The notes beneath the pieces were generated by a model that saw only the letters and a list, made by a program, of their open reading frames with translations, had not been told where the DNA came from and did no database searches. A stretch of DNA of 64,000 nt from Ruminococcus sp. (GTDB taxonomy: Bacteria; Bacillota; Clostridia; Oscillospirales; Acutalibacteraceae): contig JAFUIK010000016.1 in NCBI GenBank assembly GCA_017473955.1, forward strand, positions 1 to 64,000. The letters are read 5' to 3'. A program made the translations under genes and the position numbers. This document shows, piece by piece, positions 9,489 to 17,972 of this stretch (position 1 is the stretch's first letter; every line of letters starts with the position of its first letter).

Positions 9489-12209
9489 TTAGTTATTCTT
9501 CGAATACTCCAGCTCGATATGTGCACATGGTACAGAACCATCAGGGTTCTTTTCTCCTGTAATAAACGACAGTGAAACTCTATGGCTCTTACCATTAGGA
9601 TTCATTGATGCACTGTGCTTTTTAGACAGATACGGACGATGCACCACAACCGACTTAAGTGTGTTTTTATCTGTTTTCATAACGACACCGAACTGACCAA
9701 AAGCTGTACCATCAAATCTAATCTTCTGAGCCGATACAGAAATACTATTATTTATAAAATCTTCAATACTGTTAACATATCCGCTTTCTCTTAGAAGAGC
9801 TGTATGCATAAATTCTTTATATACATCTAAGAATTTCTTAAGAATATTAGCAAAGGTAGTGCTCTTCACTCTTGCTCCACCTATGGCTATCTTTTCATCA
9901 AATCTAGCACTTTGCTCCTTATCTTTAGCAAAAACATCAGCATTGGAATTTGAACCGAAAGCAGCATCGCCAAATGTTACATCTGCAAAATCGTTTTCAG
10001 CTTCGTTATTCTGAGGAGTTTCCTGTTCAAATGAGAAGTTAGCGTTACTGTCAAAACCAGAACCGCCAAACGAATCACCAAAGCTTGACCCACCAAACAT
10101 TTCATCTGATCCCGAACCACCAAATGGATCGCCGAATCCAGAATTACCAAACGCATCACCTGAGTCTGAACCGCCGAATGGATTACCAAAGCCTGAGCCT
10201 CCGAATGCATCACCAAAGCCAGGTGCTTGTGATGAATCGGTTCCAAATGCACTGTCAGCAGAACCACCAAAAGCATCATTTGCAAAAGTATCACCATCTG
10301 TTGCAACGCCGCCCGCGTTTTCAGTCACCGCTACAAAATTGGTATCGTGTTCAAGGTTATTGTTCTCGTAGATAATCTCAGTGCTACTATACTGATTTGA
10401 AGGTGAAAGGAAGCCCTTAGCAATATAGACAACCTTCATTCCACCTGTTACTTTATTACTCGCTTTCTTAAGGAGTATGATCGCAATAATAATTAAGATA
10501 CCAAGGAGTATAAAGCCTGCAATAATGAGTGCAATTGCAACAGGGTCATTAACTGTTACCTTAAATGTATTGCTGACTGTGTTGCCCTGTTCATCTGTAT
10601 ATGTAACATCGACAACGGTAGAGCTCCACTTTTTACCTGTGATTTCAATCTTGTCATCCGCTAGCTTAACATCAACAACATCGTCGTTTAATGCTTCTAC
10701 CTGTGCGGTGATATCGTCATTCTCATCATCACTTACATAGCCGTAAATATTGTCAATAACAACTGTTTTCTTTTTGTTAACCGATACATCTTCTATCTGA
10801 TCAACTAAACCTAACGGCTTATTGCTCGACATAACTGTGAGCGTATCTTCTCGATAAACAGTATCCCACTCAACTCTTATAAAAATATCATAGTAGCTGT
10901 CTTCCTCAATAGTAAAGCTACCCTCAAAGCAAGTGCCATTCTGTGAAAGCTCAACTACCTTTTTATCCTCAGGATTTGCTCTTGATACACATGTAGCTGT
11001 TGCACTTTTAACCGCATCATAAATAGCCTGATCAACAAGGTCTTCGCCTTCATAAGACAGCCAGGTCTTTATGCCAATCGTATCGTTTGAATAAGCCACA
11101 CCCTGTGGGTTTCCTTCTGGGAATGTAAGCTCGCTGGATAAATTCATCTTAAAATGCTCCAGCAATCCTACTTCAATATCATCACCAACAACGCCGTCTA
11201 CTGACAAAATCCATTCCCCTGGCTGCGGTAAAATAATTTTTATACTCTGTGCTGTAGCATCTTTATCAACTCGTATATTACCCTTGTTCTTCAGCTCAAT
11301 CTCTTTACCGTTAGGGTCCTGTAATTTGATAGTTCCGTTTTTGATTGAGTTTTTATCGCCACCTGCAATTCTTATATTAGCCTCAACAACACTTGGGCTG
11401 ACAGGTATTGGGCATTCGTGGTATCCACCGTCGCCTGGAATTACGTCAATAGTTGTATAAATCAAATCACATACATCCGCCAAAAACTCAATCAACAGCT
11501 GTTTTGCATCATCAATATTCTTGATTGCTTTAAACTTACCATCTGTAGATTCAGCGACATTAGTAAGTTTTGTAATACCTTCGCCATTTTTGCCCATAGA
11601 ACTTACACCTGACGAAGTTTTATAATCATAACCTATACAATATATACAGCAGTCGTTTTCTTTAGCCCACAAAATCGCCTTTGACTCATTCTCATCACAA
11701 GCGGATAAATTTTTAGCAGCTAACGGACCACTGCCAAAGTCATTCAGACCATCAGTAAAAAGAATAATCGCTTTGTCGTGCTCATTGTCAGAATTCTTTC
11801 GCAAAAGCTCTGTAGCACCAAACAATGCGTTACCAATGCCTGTGTCACCGGAGTATCTGATTGAAGCACTCGCATCTCTTACGGTTTCCACACCTGGTAT
11901 GGTTTCAAGTGAAATCAAATCACCTTTGCCTGAAGTGTTTTTTGTTAACACGGTAGGTTTTGTGTTAAAGCTGATAATACCCACTCTACTTTCAGCAGGC
12001 ATCATATTAACAAGCATACGTACAGCTGCGGGTGCCGTTCTATCCTTGTCGGATGAAAGCATAGAGCCACTTCCATCCACAACTACCACTAAATCAAGCG
12101 GCTTGTATTCCTCTTCATGAGTAATTTCAGTGGCAGAGTAACCTCCAATTGCAAAAACAGATAGAACAACCAAAAGTATACTCATAGCTATAACCGCAAG
12201 TCTTTTCAT
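9489..12209 (-). CDS. secreted/transmembrane vWA protein with FG-rich cytoplasmic repeats (vWA-1)
   Basis: 906 residues from the ATG at 12209, placed after AGGGGG and directly before a signal peptide; a longer frame to 12281 has no binding site. Layout: signal peptide (1-25), extracellular vWA domain (about 38-260) with a complete MIDAS (DGSGS at 45-49, a GDTG threonine and a TDGLND aspartate), beta-rich Ig-like region (about 270-550), one membrane helix (about 558-581), then a cytoplasmic tail. The tail has six units of a nine-residue repeat of type GFGDAFGGS (residues 664-717) inside a longer Phe/Gly/Asp-rich stretch, and ends in a folded domain of about 130 residues that I do not recognise. 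First gene of the operon, 21 nt ahead of the pseudo-GTPase tubulin. Inferred role: receptor or anchor linking outside ligands to the cytoplasmic tubulin-like layer. Confidence 0.87.
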   Translation of the reverse strand: MKRLAVIAMSILLVVLSVFAIGGYSATEITHEEEYKPLDLVVVVDGSGSMLSSDKDRTAPAAVRMLVNMMPAESRVGIISFNTKPTVLTKNTSGKGDLISLETIPGVETVRDASASIRYSGDTGIGNALFGATELLRKNSDNEHDKAIILFTDGLNDFGSGPLAAKNLSACDENESKAILWAKENDCCIYCIGYDYKTSSGVSSMGKNGEGITKLTNVAESTDGKFKAIKNIDDAKQLLIEFLADVCDLIYTTIDVIPGDGGYHECPIPVSPSVVEANIRIAGGDKNSIKNGTIKLQDPNGKEIELKNKGNIRVDKDATAQSIKIILPQPGEWILSVDGVVGDDIEVGLLEHFKMNLSSELTFPEGNPQGVAYSNDTIGIKTWLSYEGEDLVDQAIYDAVKSATATCVSRANPEDKKVVELSQNGTCFEGSFTIEEDSYYDIFIRVEWDTVYREDTLTVMSSNKPLGLVDQIEDVSVNKKKTVVIDNIYGYVSDDENDDITAQVEALNDDVVDVKLADDKIEITGKKWSSTVVDVTYTDEQGNTVSNTFKVTVNDPVAIALIIAGFILLGILIIIAIILLKKASNKVTGGMKVVYIAKGFLSPSNQYSSTEIIYENNNLEHDTNFVAVTENAGGVATDGDTFANDAFGGSADSAFGTDSSQAPGFGDAFGGSGFGNPFGGSDSGDAFGNSGFGDPFGGSGSDEMFGGSSFGDSFGGSGFDSNANFSFEQETPQNNEAENDFADVTFGDAAFGSNSNADVFAKDKEQSARFDEKIAIGGARVKSTTFANILKKFLDVYKEFMHTALLRESGYVNSIEDFINNSISVSAQKIRFDGTAFGQFGVVMKTDKNTLKSVVVHRPYLSKKHSASMNPNGKSHRVSLSFITGEKNPDGSVPCAHIELEYSKNN
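10059..10220 (-). repeat. six-unit 27-bp tandem repeat coding nine-residue FG units
   Basis: Six consecutive 27-bp units in frame within the vWA-1 gene encode variants of GFGDAFGGS (GFGNPFGGS, DSGDAFGNS, GFGDPFGGS, GSDEMFGGS, SFGDSFGGS). Period and coding phase coincide, so repeat number could change without a frameshift. This is a coding repeat, not a CRISPR array. Confidence 0.85.
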
Positions 12210-12345
12210 CTTCCCGAATCCCCCTAATGATAACTGTAAGTTAAATGTGTAGAATAAACATATTTCATTATCGCTAATCAATAAAAATCAAATGCTTACT
12301 CCCAGTAATATTAACTACAAATAAAAAATACCAATAATTTGTTAC

Positions 12346-12374
12346 ATTATACCACTTTAGGTGTTTTGTATCAA
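12346..12374 (-). promoter_or_regulatory. sigma-A promoter of the tubulin/vWA operon
   Basis: On the minus strand TTGATA (12374-12369), a 17-bp spacer and TATAAT (12351-12346) lie 137 nt before the vWA-1 start. The match is close to consensus, and no terminator separates it from the downstream genes. A 10-bp repeat arm (12349-12358) overlaps the -10 element. Confidence 0.75.
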
Positions 12375-12431
12375 TCTACATAAGCAGACAAATTATCCTA
12401 TATTTTTTGTATTAATTGCACAAAGTGGTAT
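12349..12431. promoter_or_regulatory. inverted-repeat operator candidate in the divergent intergenic region
   Basis: ATACCACTTT at 12349-12358 and its exact reverse complement AAAGTGGTAT at 12422-12431 lie 63 bp apart. The first arm sits on the -10 of the tubulin/vWA promoter. The second sits at the upstream edge of a weaker plus-strand promoter for the RDD gene (TTAGAG, 17 bp, TATACT at 12454-12459). The 12210-12600 gap holds no gene. The arrangement suggests one regulator acting on both directions, possibly by looping; this is inference. Confidence 0.45.
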
Positions 12432-12600
12432 TAGAGTTTTTTCATCTTTTCACTATACTAAACTGCATTAAAAGCACTTTTTCGCAGATGTAAATTATAA
12501 TTTTATTTTTTCTGACAAGTGTCCACAAAAGCAACCAATGTACTCATTGACTTTAAACCCCTGTTTTCTTATAATAAAAGCAAAAAACAGGAGAAAAACT

Positions 12601-13209
12601 ATGACCAGCTATAATACAGGCAACGTAAAACTTAGGCGAGTATTAGCTTTTATGCTTGATATGTTTTTCAGCTTTGTTTTGGTTTTTACTGTACTCATAA
12701 TCGTCACTGTAATATTGGGTGCAAACAATAAAATAGATCTTGTAACCGGAAAATTAACAGGACAGATTTTAAACAAATTCTCTGTTTTACTTTTGTTCAG
12801 GGATTTTTTATGCGGTGGCACAAGCCTTTCAAAGCGAATTTTCGGCTTGCGTGTGATTGACTATACAACTCATAAAAAACCGCCTGTATTAAAAAGAATA
12901 CTACGTGCCCTGTTTTTCCTCATTCTTCCTGTTGATGCCATAACGATGCTTATAGAGGGCAGGTCAATAGGCGACAGAGTTGCAAACACCATTGTTGTTC
13001 CTAAAAACAGTATCAATAGCTTGAACCACCTAACCTTAACCACTAACACGCTAAACGATATAGAAACAGACAACACCACCTTCAACACACCTGACACAGA
13101 TAACGAGTCAAAGGAAATGAAGCGTATTATAATAACAGGGGTTGTATTCGTTCTCGCTATAATCAGCTTTTTAAGTTTGATTTGTTTTGGCTGGTACTCA
13201 GCTTTATAG
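12601..13209 (+). CDS. RDD-family membrane protein
   Basis: 202 residues from the ATG at 12601, which follows AGGAG; an in-frame ATG at 12538 has no binding site. Seen: the RDD-type start (KLRRVLAFMLDMFF), two membrane helices, a loop with SLSKRIFGLRVID typical of the family, another hydrophobic segment around residue 100, a Thr/Asn-rich linker and a C-terminal membrane helix. RDD proteins are small multi-pass membrane proteins of mostly unknown function; some have been linked to ion transport. It is divergently transcribed from the tubulin/vWA operon and shares its intergenic region, so a functional link is possible but unproven. Confidence 0.8.
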   Translation: MTSYNTGNVKLRRVLAFMLDMFFSFVLVFTVLIIVTVILGANNKIDLVTGKLTGQILNKFSVLLLFRDFLCGGTSLSKRIFGLRVIDYTTHKKPPVLKRILRALFFLILPVDAITMLIEGRSIGDRVANTIVVPKNSINSLNHLTLTTNTLNDIETDNTTFNTPDTDNESKEMKRIIITGVVFVLAIISFLSLICFGWYSAL

Positions 13210-13218
13210 ACAAACAAC

Positions 13219-13248
13219 AACGCCACGGAGTAAATCCGTGGCGTTTTA
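13219..13248. terminator. bidirectional terminator between RDD gene and fhs
   Basis: An 11-bp perfect stem (AACGCCACGGA, 13219-13229, with 13235-13245) and T-run, placed between convergent genes ending at 13209 and 13272. Confidence 0.8.
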
Positions 13249-13271
13249 TGTTTAATACTAAAGATATTCGT

Positions 13272-14960
13272 TTAGAAAAGACCGCTTATCACACCATTTT
13301 CGTCAACGTCAATTCTTTCAGCGGCAGGAACCTTTGGAAGTCCCGGCATTGTCATAATGTCACCTGTAAGTACTACCACAAAGCCTGCACCCGCTGATAC
13401 CTTAACGTTCTTAACCTCAATATCAAATCCCTGTGGTGCACCGAGTTTTGTCGCATCGTCAGAGAAGCTGTACTGAGTCTTTGCGATACAAACAGGGATT
13501 TTATCAAAGCCGTTCTTTGTGAGGTCTGCAATCTGCTTTTTAGCCTGCTTAGAATAAAGCACGTTGTCGCCTCTGTAAACCTTTTTGACAACTGCCTCAA
13601 TCTTATCTTCGATAGTGCCCTCAAGCTCATAAGAGAATGTAAACGCAGAGCTGTCCTCTTGTTCACAAAGACGGATAACCTCTTTTGCAAGCTCGATACC
13701 GCCCTGACCGCCGTCAGCCCAAACTGTTGAAAGCACAACGTTAACGCCGAGCTTCTTGCACTCTTCGATGATGAGCTCAACCTCAGCGTCTGTGTCAGTT
13801 GGGAAACGGTTAACAGCTACAACTGAAGGGAGCTTGTACACGTCTTTAATATTTGAAACGTGACGTAAAAGGTTAGGGATACCCTTTTTAAGAGCCTCTA
13901 AATCCTCGCAGTTTAACTCTGTCTTTGGAACACCGCCGTGCATTTTAAGAGCACGTATTGTAGCAACGATTACTACTGCTGATGGGTTAAGACCTGCAAA
14001 TCTACACTTAATGTCAAGGAACTTTTCAGCACCTAAGTCAGCACCAAAGCCTGCTTCAGTAATAGCGTAATCAGCAAGCTTCATAGCCATTTTTGTAGCG
14101 ATAACGGAGTTGCAACCGTGAGCAATATTAGCAAACGGACCGCCGTGAACAAGAGCAGGAGTTTTCTCTAATGTCTGCACAAGGTTTGGCTTTAAAGCGT
14201 CCTTTAAAAGTGCTGTCATAGCACCTGTTGCTTTTAAATCACCTGCTGTAACAGGCTTTTCGTCGTATGTATAACCAACTATAATGCGAGAAAGTCTGGC
14301 TTTTAAATCCTCAATAGAGTTAGCAAGACAAAGAACAGCCATAATTTCAGATGCTACTGTAATATCGTAACCGTCTTCTCTAGGCACACCGTTAACTCTG
14401 CCACCTAAACCATCAGTTACAAAACGGAGCTGTCTGTCGTTCATATCAACACAACGCTTCCAAGTAATGCGTCGTGGGTCGATGTTCAAAGAATTACCCT
14501 GATAGATGTGGTTGTCAAGCATAGCAGCAAGCAGGTTGTTAGCCGCACCGATAGCGTGGAAGTCACCTGTAAAATGCAAGTTGATATCTTCCATAGGAAC
14601 TACCTGAGCGTATCCACCGCCGGCCGCACCGCCCTTGATACCAAATACAGGGCCTAAAGACGGTTCACGTAAAGCAACACAAACGTTTTCACCCAAAGCA
14701 TTAAGACCGTCAGCAAGACCGATTGTGGTTGTGGTCTTACCCTCGCCGGCAGGAGTAGGAGTGATTGCTGTTACTAAAATCAGCTTACCGTCCTTTTTCT
14801 CGCTTTCGTTAAGGAGAGATAAATCAATCTTTGCCTTGTGTCTGCCGTAGTATTCAATATATTTTTCGTCTATCTGTGCCTTTTTTGCAATTTCACTGAT
14901 GTGAGCCATCTCGACTGACTGAGCAATCTCAATGTCTGACTTAATTGTATTTTGTGCCAT
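13272..14960 (-). CDS. fhs: formate--tetrahydrofolate ligase
   Basis: 562 residues, the usual length for the family. Catalyses ATP-dependent formation of 10-formyl-tetrahydrofolate from formate and THF in the cytoplasm, feeding purine synthesis and the one-carbon cycle, including the MetF/MetH genes about 5 kb away. Seen: the P-loop-like [10 protein letters not shown] near residues 68-77, the [23 protein letters not shown] region (written here only in part: [14 protein letters not shown]), and the [15 protein letters not shown] block. The ATG at 14960 follows AGGAGG. Monocistronic, with its own promoter. Confidence 0.97.
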   Translation of the reverse strand: MAQNTIKSDIEIAQSVEMAHISEIAKKAQIDEKYIEYYGRHKAKIDLSLLNESEKKDGKLILVTAITPTPAGEGKTTTTIGLADGLNALGENVCVALREPSLGPVFGIKGGAAGGGYAQVVPMEDINLHFTGDFHAIGAANNLLAAMLDNHIYQGNSLNIDPRRITWKRCVDMNDRQLRFVTDGLGGRVNGVPREDGYDITVASEIMAVLCLANSIEDLKARLSRIIVGYTYDEKPVTAGDLKATGAMTALLKDALKPNLVQTLEKTPALVHGGPFANIAHGCNSVIATKMAMKLADYAITEAGFGADLGAEKFLDIKCRFAGLNPSAVVIVATIRALKMHGGVPKTELNCEDLEALKKGIPNLLRHVSNIKDVYKLPSVVAVNRFPTDTDAEVELIIEECKKLGVNVVLSTVWADGGQGGIELAKEVIRLCEQEDSSAFTFSYELEGTIEDKIEAVVKKVYRGDNVLYSKQAKKQIADLTKNGFDKIPVCIAKTQYSFSDDATKLGAPQGFDIEVKNVKVSAGAGFVVVLTGDIMTMPGLPKVPAAERIDVDENGVISGLF

Positions 14961-14993
14961 AAGTGACCTCCTGTATACATATTATTACTGAAA

Positions 14994-15022
14994 ATTATAC
15001 CTTACCAAAAACCGCTAGTCAA
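14994..15022 (-). promoter_or_regulatory. fhs promoter
   Basis: Minus-strand TTGACT (15022-15017), 17-bp spacer, TATAAT (14999-14994), 34 nt before the fhs start. I looked for a riboswitch fold in the rest of the 14961-15203 gap between fhs and xpt and saw none. Confidence 0.7.
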
Positions 15023-15203
15023 GAATAGTTTTAATTCTAATATAGAACTAACACTAGGTCTTGATATCTATTTTACAAAAATACACATATTTTGCGAAAA
15101 TTTTTTATTTTTCATTCTTTTATAGCAATTTAAAACAACTTATATCTATTATTATGATTACAATTATATATCGTACAAATAGATTATTAGAGGTAGAAAT
15201 TTT

Positions 15204-15779
15204 ATGAAGCTTCTTGAAGAAAAAATCGTTCAGGATGGTAAGGTGTTCGAGGGTAACATTCTTAAAGTTGACAGCTTTGTCAACCACCAGATTGACGTAA
15301 AGTTTATGAACGAAATTGGTAAGGAGTTCAAGCGACTTTTTGCTGACAAGGAAATCACAAAAATTCTCACAATCGAAGCATCGGGTATCGGCATAGCTTG
15401 TATCGTTGCCCAGTATTTCGACGTTCCTGTGCTTTTTGCAAAGAAAACAAAGAGCGTTAATATTGCAGGCGATGTTTACACATCAAAGGTTGAGTCGTTC
15501 ACTCACAAGCGTACATATGATATAATCGTGTCAAAAGAATTTTTGCACGAAAACGACAAGGTTCTCATCATCGACGACTTTCTGGCTAAAGGTTCGGCAC
15601 TTTGCGGTCTTATAAAGCTGATTAAGGATGCTAAGGCTGAGGTAGTCGGAGCAGGTATTGTTATCGAAAAGGCATACCAAGAGGGCGGTCAGCTCGTCCG
15701 TGATATGGGTGTGCGAGTTGAGTCGCTCGCTAGAATCAAAAGTATGGGCACAGACGGCTCTATCGAATTTATCGATTAA
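15204..15779 (+). CDS. xpt: xanthine phosphoribosyltransferase
   Basis: 191 residues, standard length. Converts xanthine and PRPP to XMP in purine salvage. Seen: the PRPP-binding motif VLIIDDFLAKGSA (about 122-134), an N-terminal KLLEEKI segment, and the family's IEASGIG block (about 59-65). The ATG follows AGAGGTAGAAATTTT. In many Firmicutes xpt is controlled by a guanine riboswitch; none was recognised in the AT-rich leader here. No transporter gene adjoins it. Confidence 0.93.
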   Translation: MKLLEEKIVQDGKVFEGNILKVDSFVNHQIDVKFMNEIGKEFKRLFADKEITKILTIEASGIGIACIVAQYFDVPVLFAKKTKSVNIAGDVYTSKVESFTHKRTYDIIVSKEFLHENDKVLIIDDFLAKGSALCGLIKLIKDAKAEVVGAGIVIEKAYQEGGQLVRDMGVRVESLARIKSMGTDGSIEFID

Positions 15780-15848
15780 GCTGAGCATATATTGTAAAGC
15801 TTTGATATAGTTATATTTTTCTAAACAGAATCAAAATGAGGGGTTAGT

Positions 15849-17345
15849 ATGAAAAAATCCAAACGTATTTTAAGCGTTTTGCTCGCTATTGTTATCATGA
15901 CAAGCGTAGTAACAGGCTTACAGCTTACAGTAAACGCAAGCGACGAGCCTACAGAAGCTGTTGCTGAAACTGTAGCTGAAAGCGAAGCTGTAACAGAAGG
16001 TGTTACAGAAGCACCTACTGTTGTAACAACCGAGGGTGAAACCGCACTTCCTACACAAGCTGAAACCGAGAGTGAAACAAACGCTGAAACTCAGGAACCT
16101 ACTGTAGACAACACAAAGGTCGGTGCAGTTGAAACTCTCTACAAAGATTTAGGCACAACAAGTGAGCTCAAAATCAGTTGGGACCCGGTTGAAGACGCTG
16201 ACGGCTACCGCATTTATTACAAGAACAACGATATACACGATGATTTTAAGATGCTCGCATCTACAAGAGGCACAGCTTTCACATTAAAGGGTCTTACCCA
16301 CACAACCCCATACGAGTTCAAGGTAACAGCCTTTGTCATTGAAAGAGGTAAGATATATCAGGGTGATGCAGTTGTAGGCAAAACAGGTACGGAGGTTGCC
16401 GCAACTAACCAGCCAACCTTGAAGCGTAGCTCAACAATGATTGAGATTTCTTGGAATAAAAACTCAAACGCTGACGGCTACCGCATTTATCGTCAGGATG
16501 CATCAACTAACGGCAAGCTCGTGCTTTACCACACAATCGAGGACAACACTGTTACAAGCTACACTGATAACAACGTAAATCAAGGCAGAGCTTATAACTA
16601 TCAGGTCAAGGCATACCGCGAAATGTACCCTGACATCACATATCTTGGCAAAGGTGAAACACTGCGTACATTAGCAGGACTTTGTGCTCCGGGCACATCA
16701 GCTACTTCACAGCTTAGACGTGTCAGCTTATGGTGGAACAAGAACGCTTATGCTAAGGGCTACGACATTACATACTCAACAAGCAAGTCAGGTCCTTTCA
16801 CCCTCTTAAAATCTACAACTAACACTTTCTTAAATACAGCACGTCTTACTACCGGTCAGACATATTATTTCAGAGTTTACCCATACACATATGTTGGTGA
16901 CCACAAGGTTATGGGCACATACAAACCTTATGAAATAACTGTTACTGACAAGGCTTACGGTAAGACTATCGGCACAACCTACATCGAAATCAGCATAAGA
17001 CAGCAGCATATGTGGTTCTATATCAACGGCGAGCTGTATGTCGAAACACCTGTTGTAACAGGTAACGTTGGCTATTACTCAACACCAACAGGTGCGTACA
17101 ACATCTACCAGCGTCTGTCACCTGCTACCTTAACAGGTCCGACTTGGTCGTCATACGTTCAGTATTGGATGGCGTTCACATATTCGGGCTGTGGTATCCA
17201 CGATGCATCGTGGCGTAGTGCTTCCGAGTATGGCGGAACAACATATATGGGCAACGGCTCCCACGGTTGCGTTAATACTCCTCTTGCGGCAGTTAAGAAA
17301 ATTTACGGCAAGGCAGCAATCGGCACCCACGTCGTTGTATACTAA
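15849..17345 (+). CDS. secreted L,D-transpeptidase with three fibronectin type III domains
   Basis: 498 residues from an ATG after GAGGGGT. Seen: signal peptide (1-30), a Glu/Thr/Ala-rich linker (about 32-90), three Fn3-like modules (about 92-370, with WDPVEDADGYRIYY-type starts), and a C-terminal YkuD domain (about 376-498). Its active site reads SHGCVNTP, with catalytic Cys near residue 475 and an upstream conserved His (GCGIHDASW). The enzyme cross-links peptidoglycan stem peptides through meso-diaminopimelate or attaches proteins, outside the membrane. Fn3 repeats with a Thr/Glu linker suggest surface display across the wall. A strong terminator follows. Confidence 0.93.
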   Translation: MKKSKRILSVLLAIVIMTSVVTGLQLTVNASDEPTEAVAETVAESEAVTEGVTEAPTVVTTEGETALPTQAETESETNAETQEPTVDNTKVGAVETLYKDLGTTSELKISWDPVEDADGYRIYYKNNDIHDDFKMLASTRGTAFTLKGLTHTTPYEFKVTAFVIERGKIYQGDAVVGKTGTEVAATNQPTLKRSSTMIEISWNKNSNADGYRIYRQDASTNGKLVLYHTIEDNTVTSYTDNNVNQGRAYNYQVKAYREMYPDITYLGKGETLRTLAGLCAPGTSATSQLRRVSLWWNKNAYAKGYDITYSTSKSGPFTLLKSTTNTFLNTARLTTGQTYYFRVYPYTYVGDHKVMGTYKPYEITVTDKAYGKTIGTTYIEISIRQQHMWFYINGELYVETPVVTGNVGYYSTPTGAYNIYQRLSPATLTGPTWSSYVQYWMAFTYSGCGIHDASWRSASEYGGTTYMGNGSHGCVNTPLAAVKKIYGKAAIGTHVVVY

Positions 17346-17385
17346 GTTCATACTGATAATCAAATAAAGCTTAAGCTAACAGCTC

Positions 17386-17417
17386 AAAGGCACCCTGTTT
17401 TTCAGGGTGCCTTTTTT
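17386..17417 (+). terminator. rho-independent terminator of the L,D-transpeptidase gene
   Basis: A 12-bp perfect stem (17386-17397 with 17403-17414), five-base loop, then a T-run. Confidence 0.9.
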
Positions 17418-17455
17418 GTATATAACGTTGTGTTTGCGGTTAATGACATAAACGC

Positions 17456-17858
17456 TTCTGCCCCATCCGTAGGGGTCGGCGACTCGACGACCCGCCGTGC
17501 ATCAGCACCAATTTTTCGGGACGGGGAACCCGTCCCCTACGATTTCAACATCAACCTTTCTGCCTCTCGTTTGCCTCCCTTGTGCAAAGGAAATTCCCCT
17601 ATTAGGGGAAATGTCGGGAACCGACAAAAGGGTTGCCGTTCCTGCTAAGGAAGGTGGATTTTGCGTAAGCAAAAGACGGAGGGATTGTGTAAGAGATGTT
17701 GTGTTATTGCGGTTTGTCGTGAACGCCAAACCCTACGATTTATATACAACGTTTCTGCCACATCCGTAGGGGTCGGCGACTCGACGACCCGCCGTGCATC
17801 AGCACCAATTTTTCGGGACGGGGAACCCGTCCCCTACAATTTCAACATACACCTTTCT
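17456..17858. repeat. two 106-bp REPIN-like direct repeats flanking a family-B repeat
   Basis: 17456-17561 and 17753-17858 are near-identical direct copies differing at a few bases. Each contains a 72-bp core (17469-17540 and 17766-17837) that starts GTAGGGG and ends CCCCTAC, with an internal hairpin in each half: two REPs in inverted orientation. Between them (17572-17695) lies a degenerate family-B repeat with the CCTCCCTTGTG start and ACGGAGGGATTGT end. This fills most of the 627-nt gap 17346-17972. Short open frames here are translations of the repeats and I do not call genes. Confidence 0.85.
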
Positions 17859-17890
17859 ATAAACACATTTCCTCAACAATAATATTTTTC

Positions 17891-17919
17891 TTGATTTCAT
17901 CATACCGTTATTCTATAAT
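17891..17919 (+). promoter_or_regulatory. promoter of the yedE operon
   Basis: TTGATT, 17-bp spacer, TATAAT (17914-17919), 54 nt upstream of the yedE start codon. Confidence 0.7.
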
Positions 17920-17972
17920 AAATATAACGCTAAACGATTCTATAACGATTCGTTATATAAAGGAGAGATATT

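Noticed and set aside
10059..10220. Regular 27-bp repeat as a possible CRISPR array
   Set aside because: Units are contiguous without spacers, in frame within a long gene, and encode a nine-residue protein repeat.
14961..15203. Purine riboswitch upstream of xpt
   Set aside because: No conserved purine-aptamer loops or terminator pair could be found in this AT-rich gap; only the fhs promoter is clear.
17430..17882. Short plus- and minus-strand open frames as small genes
   Set aside because: They are translations of REPIN and family-B repeats, with no ribosome binding site and the same peptide appearing in both repeat copies.
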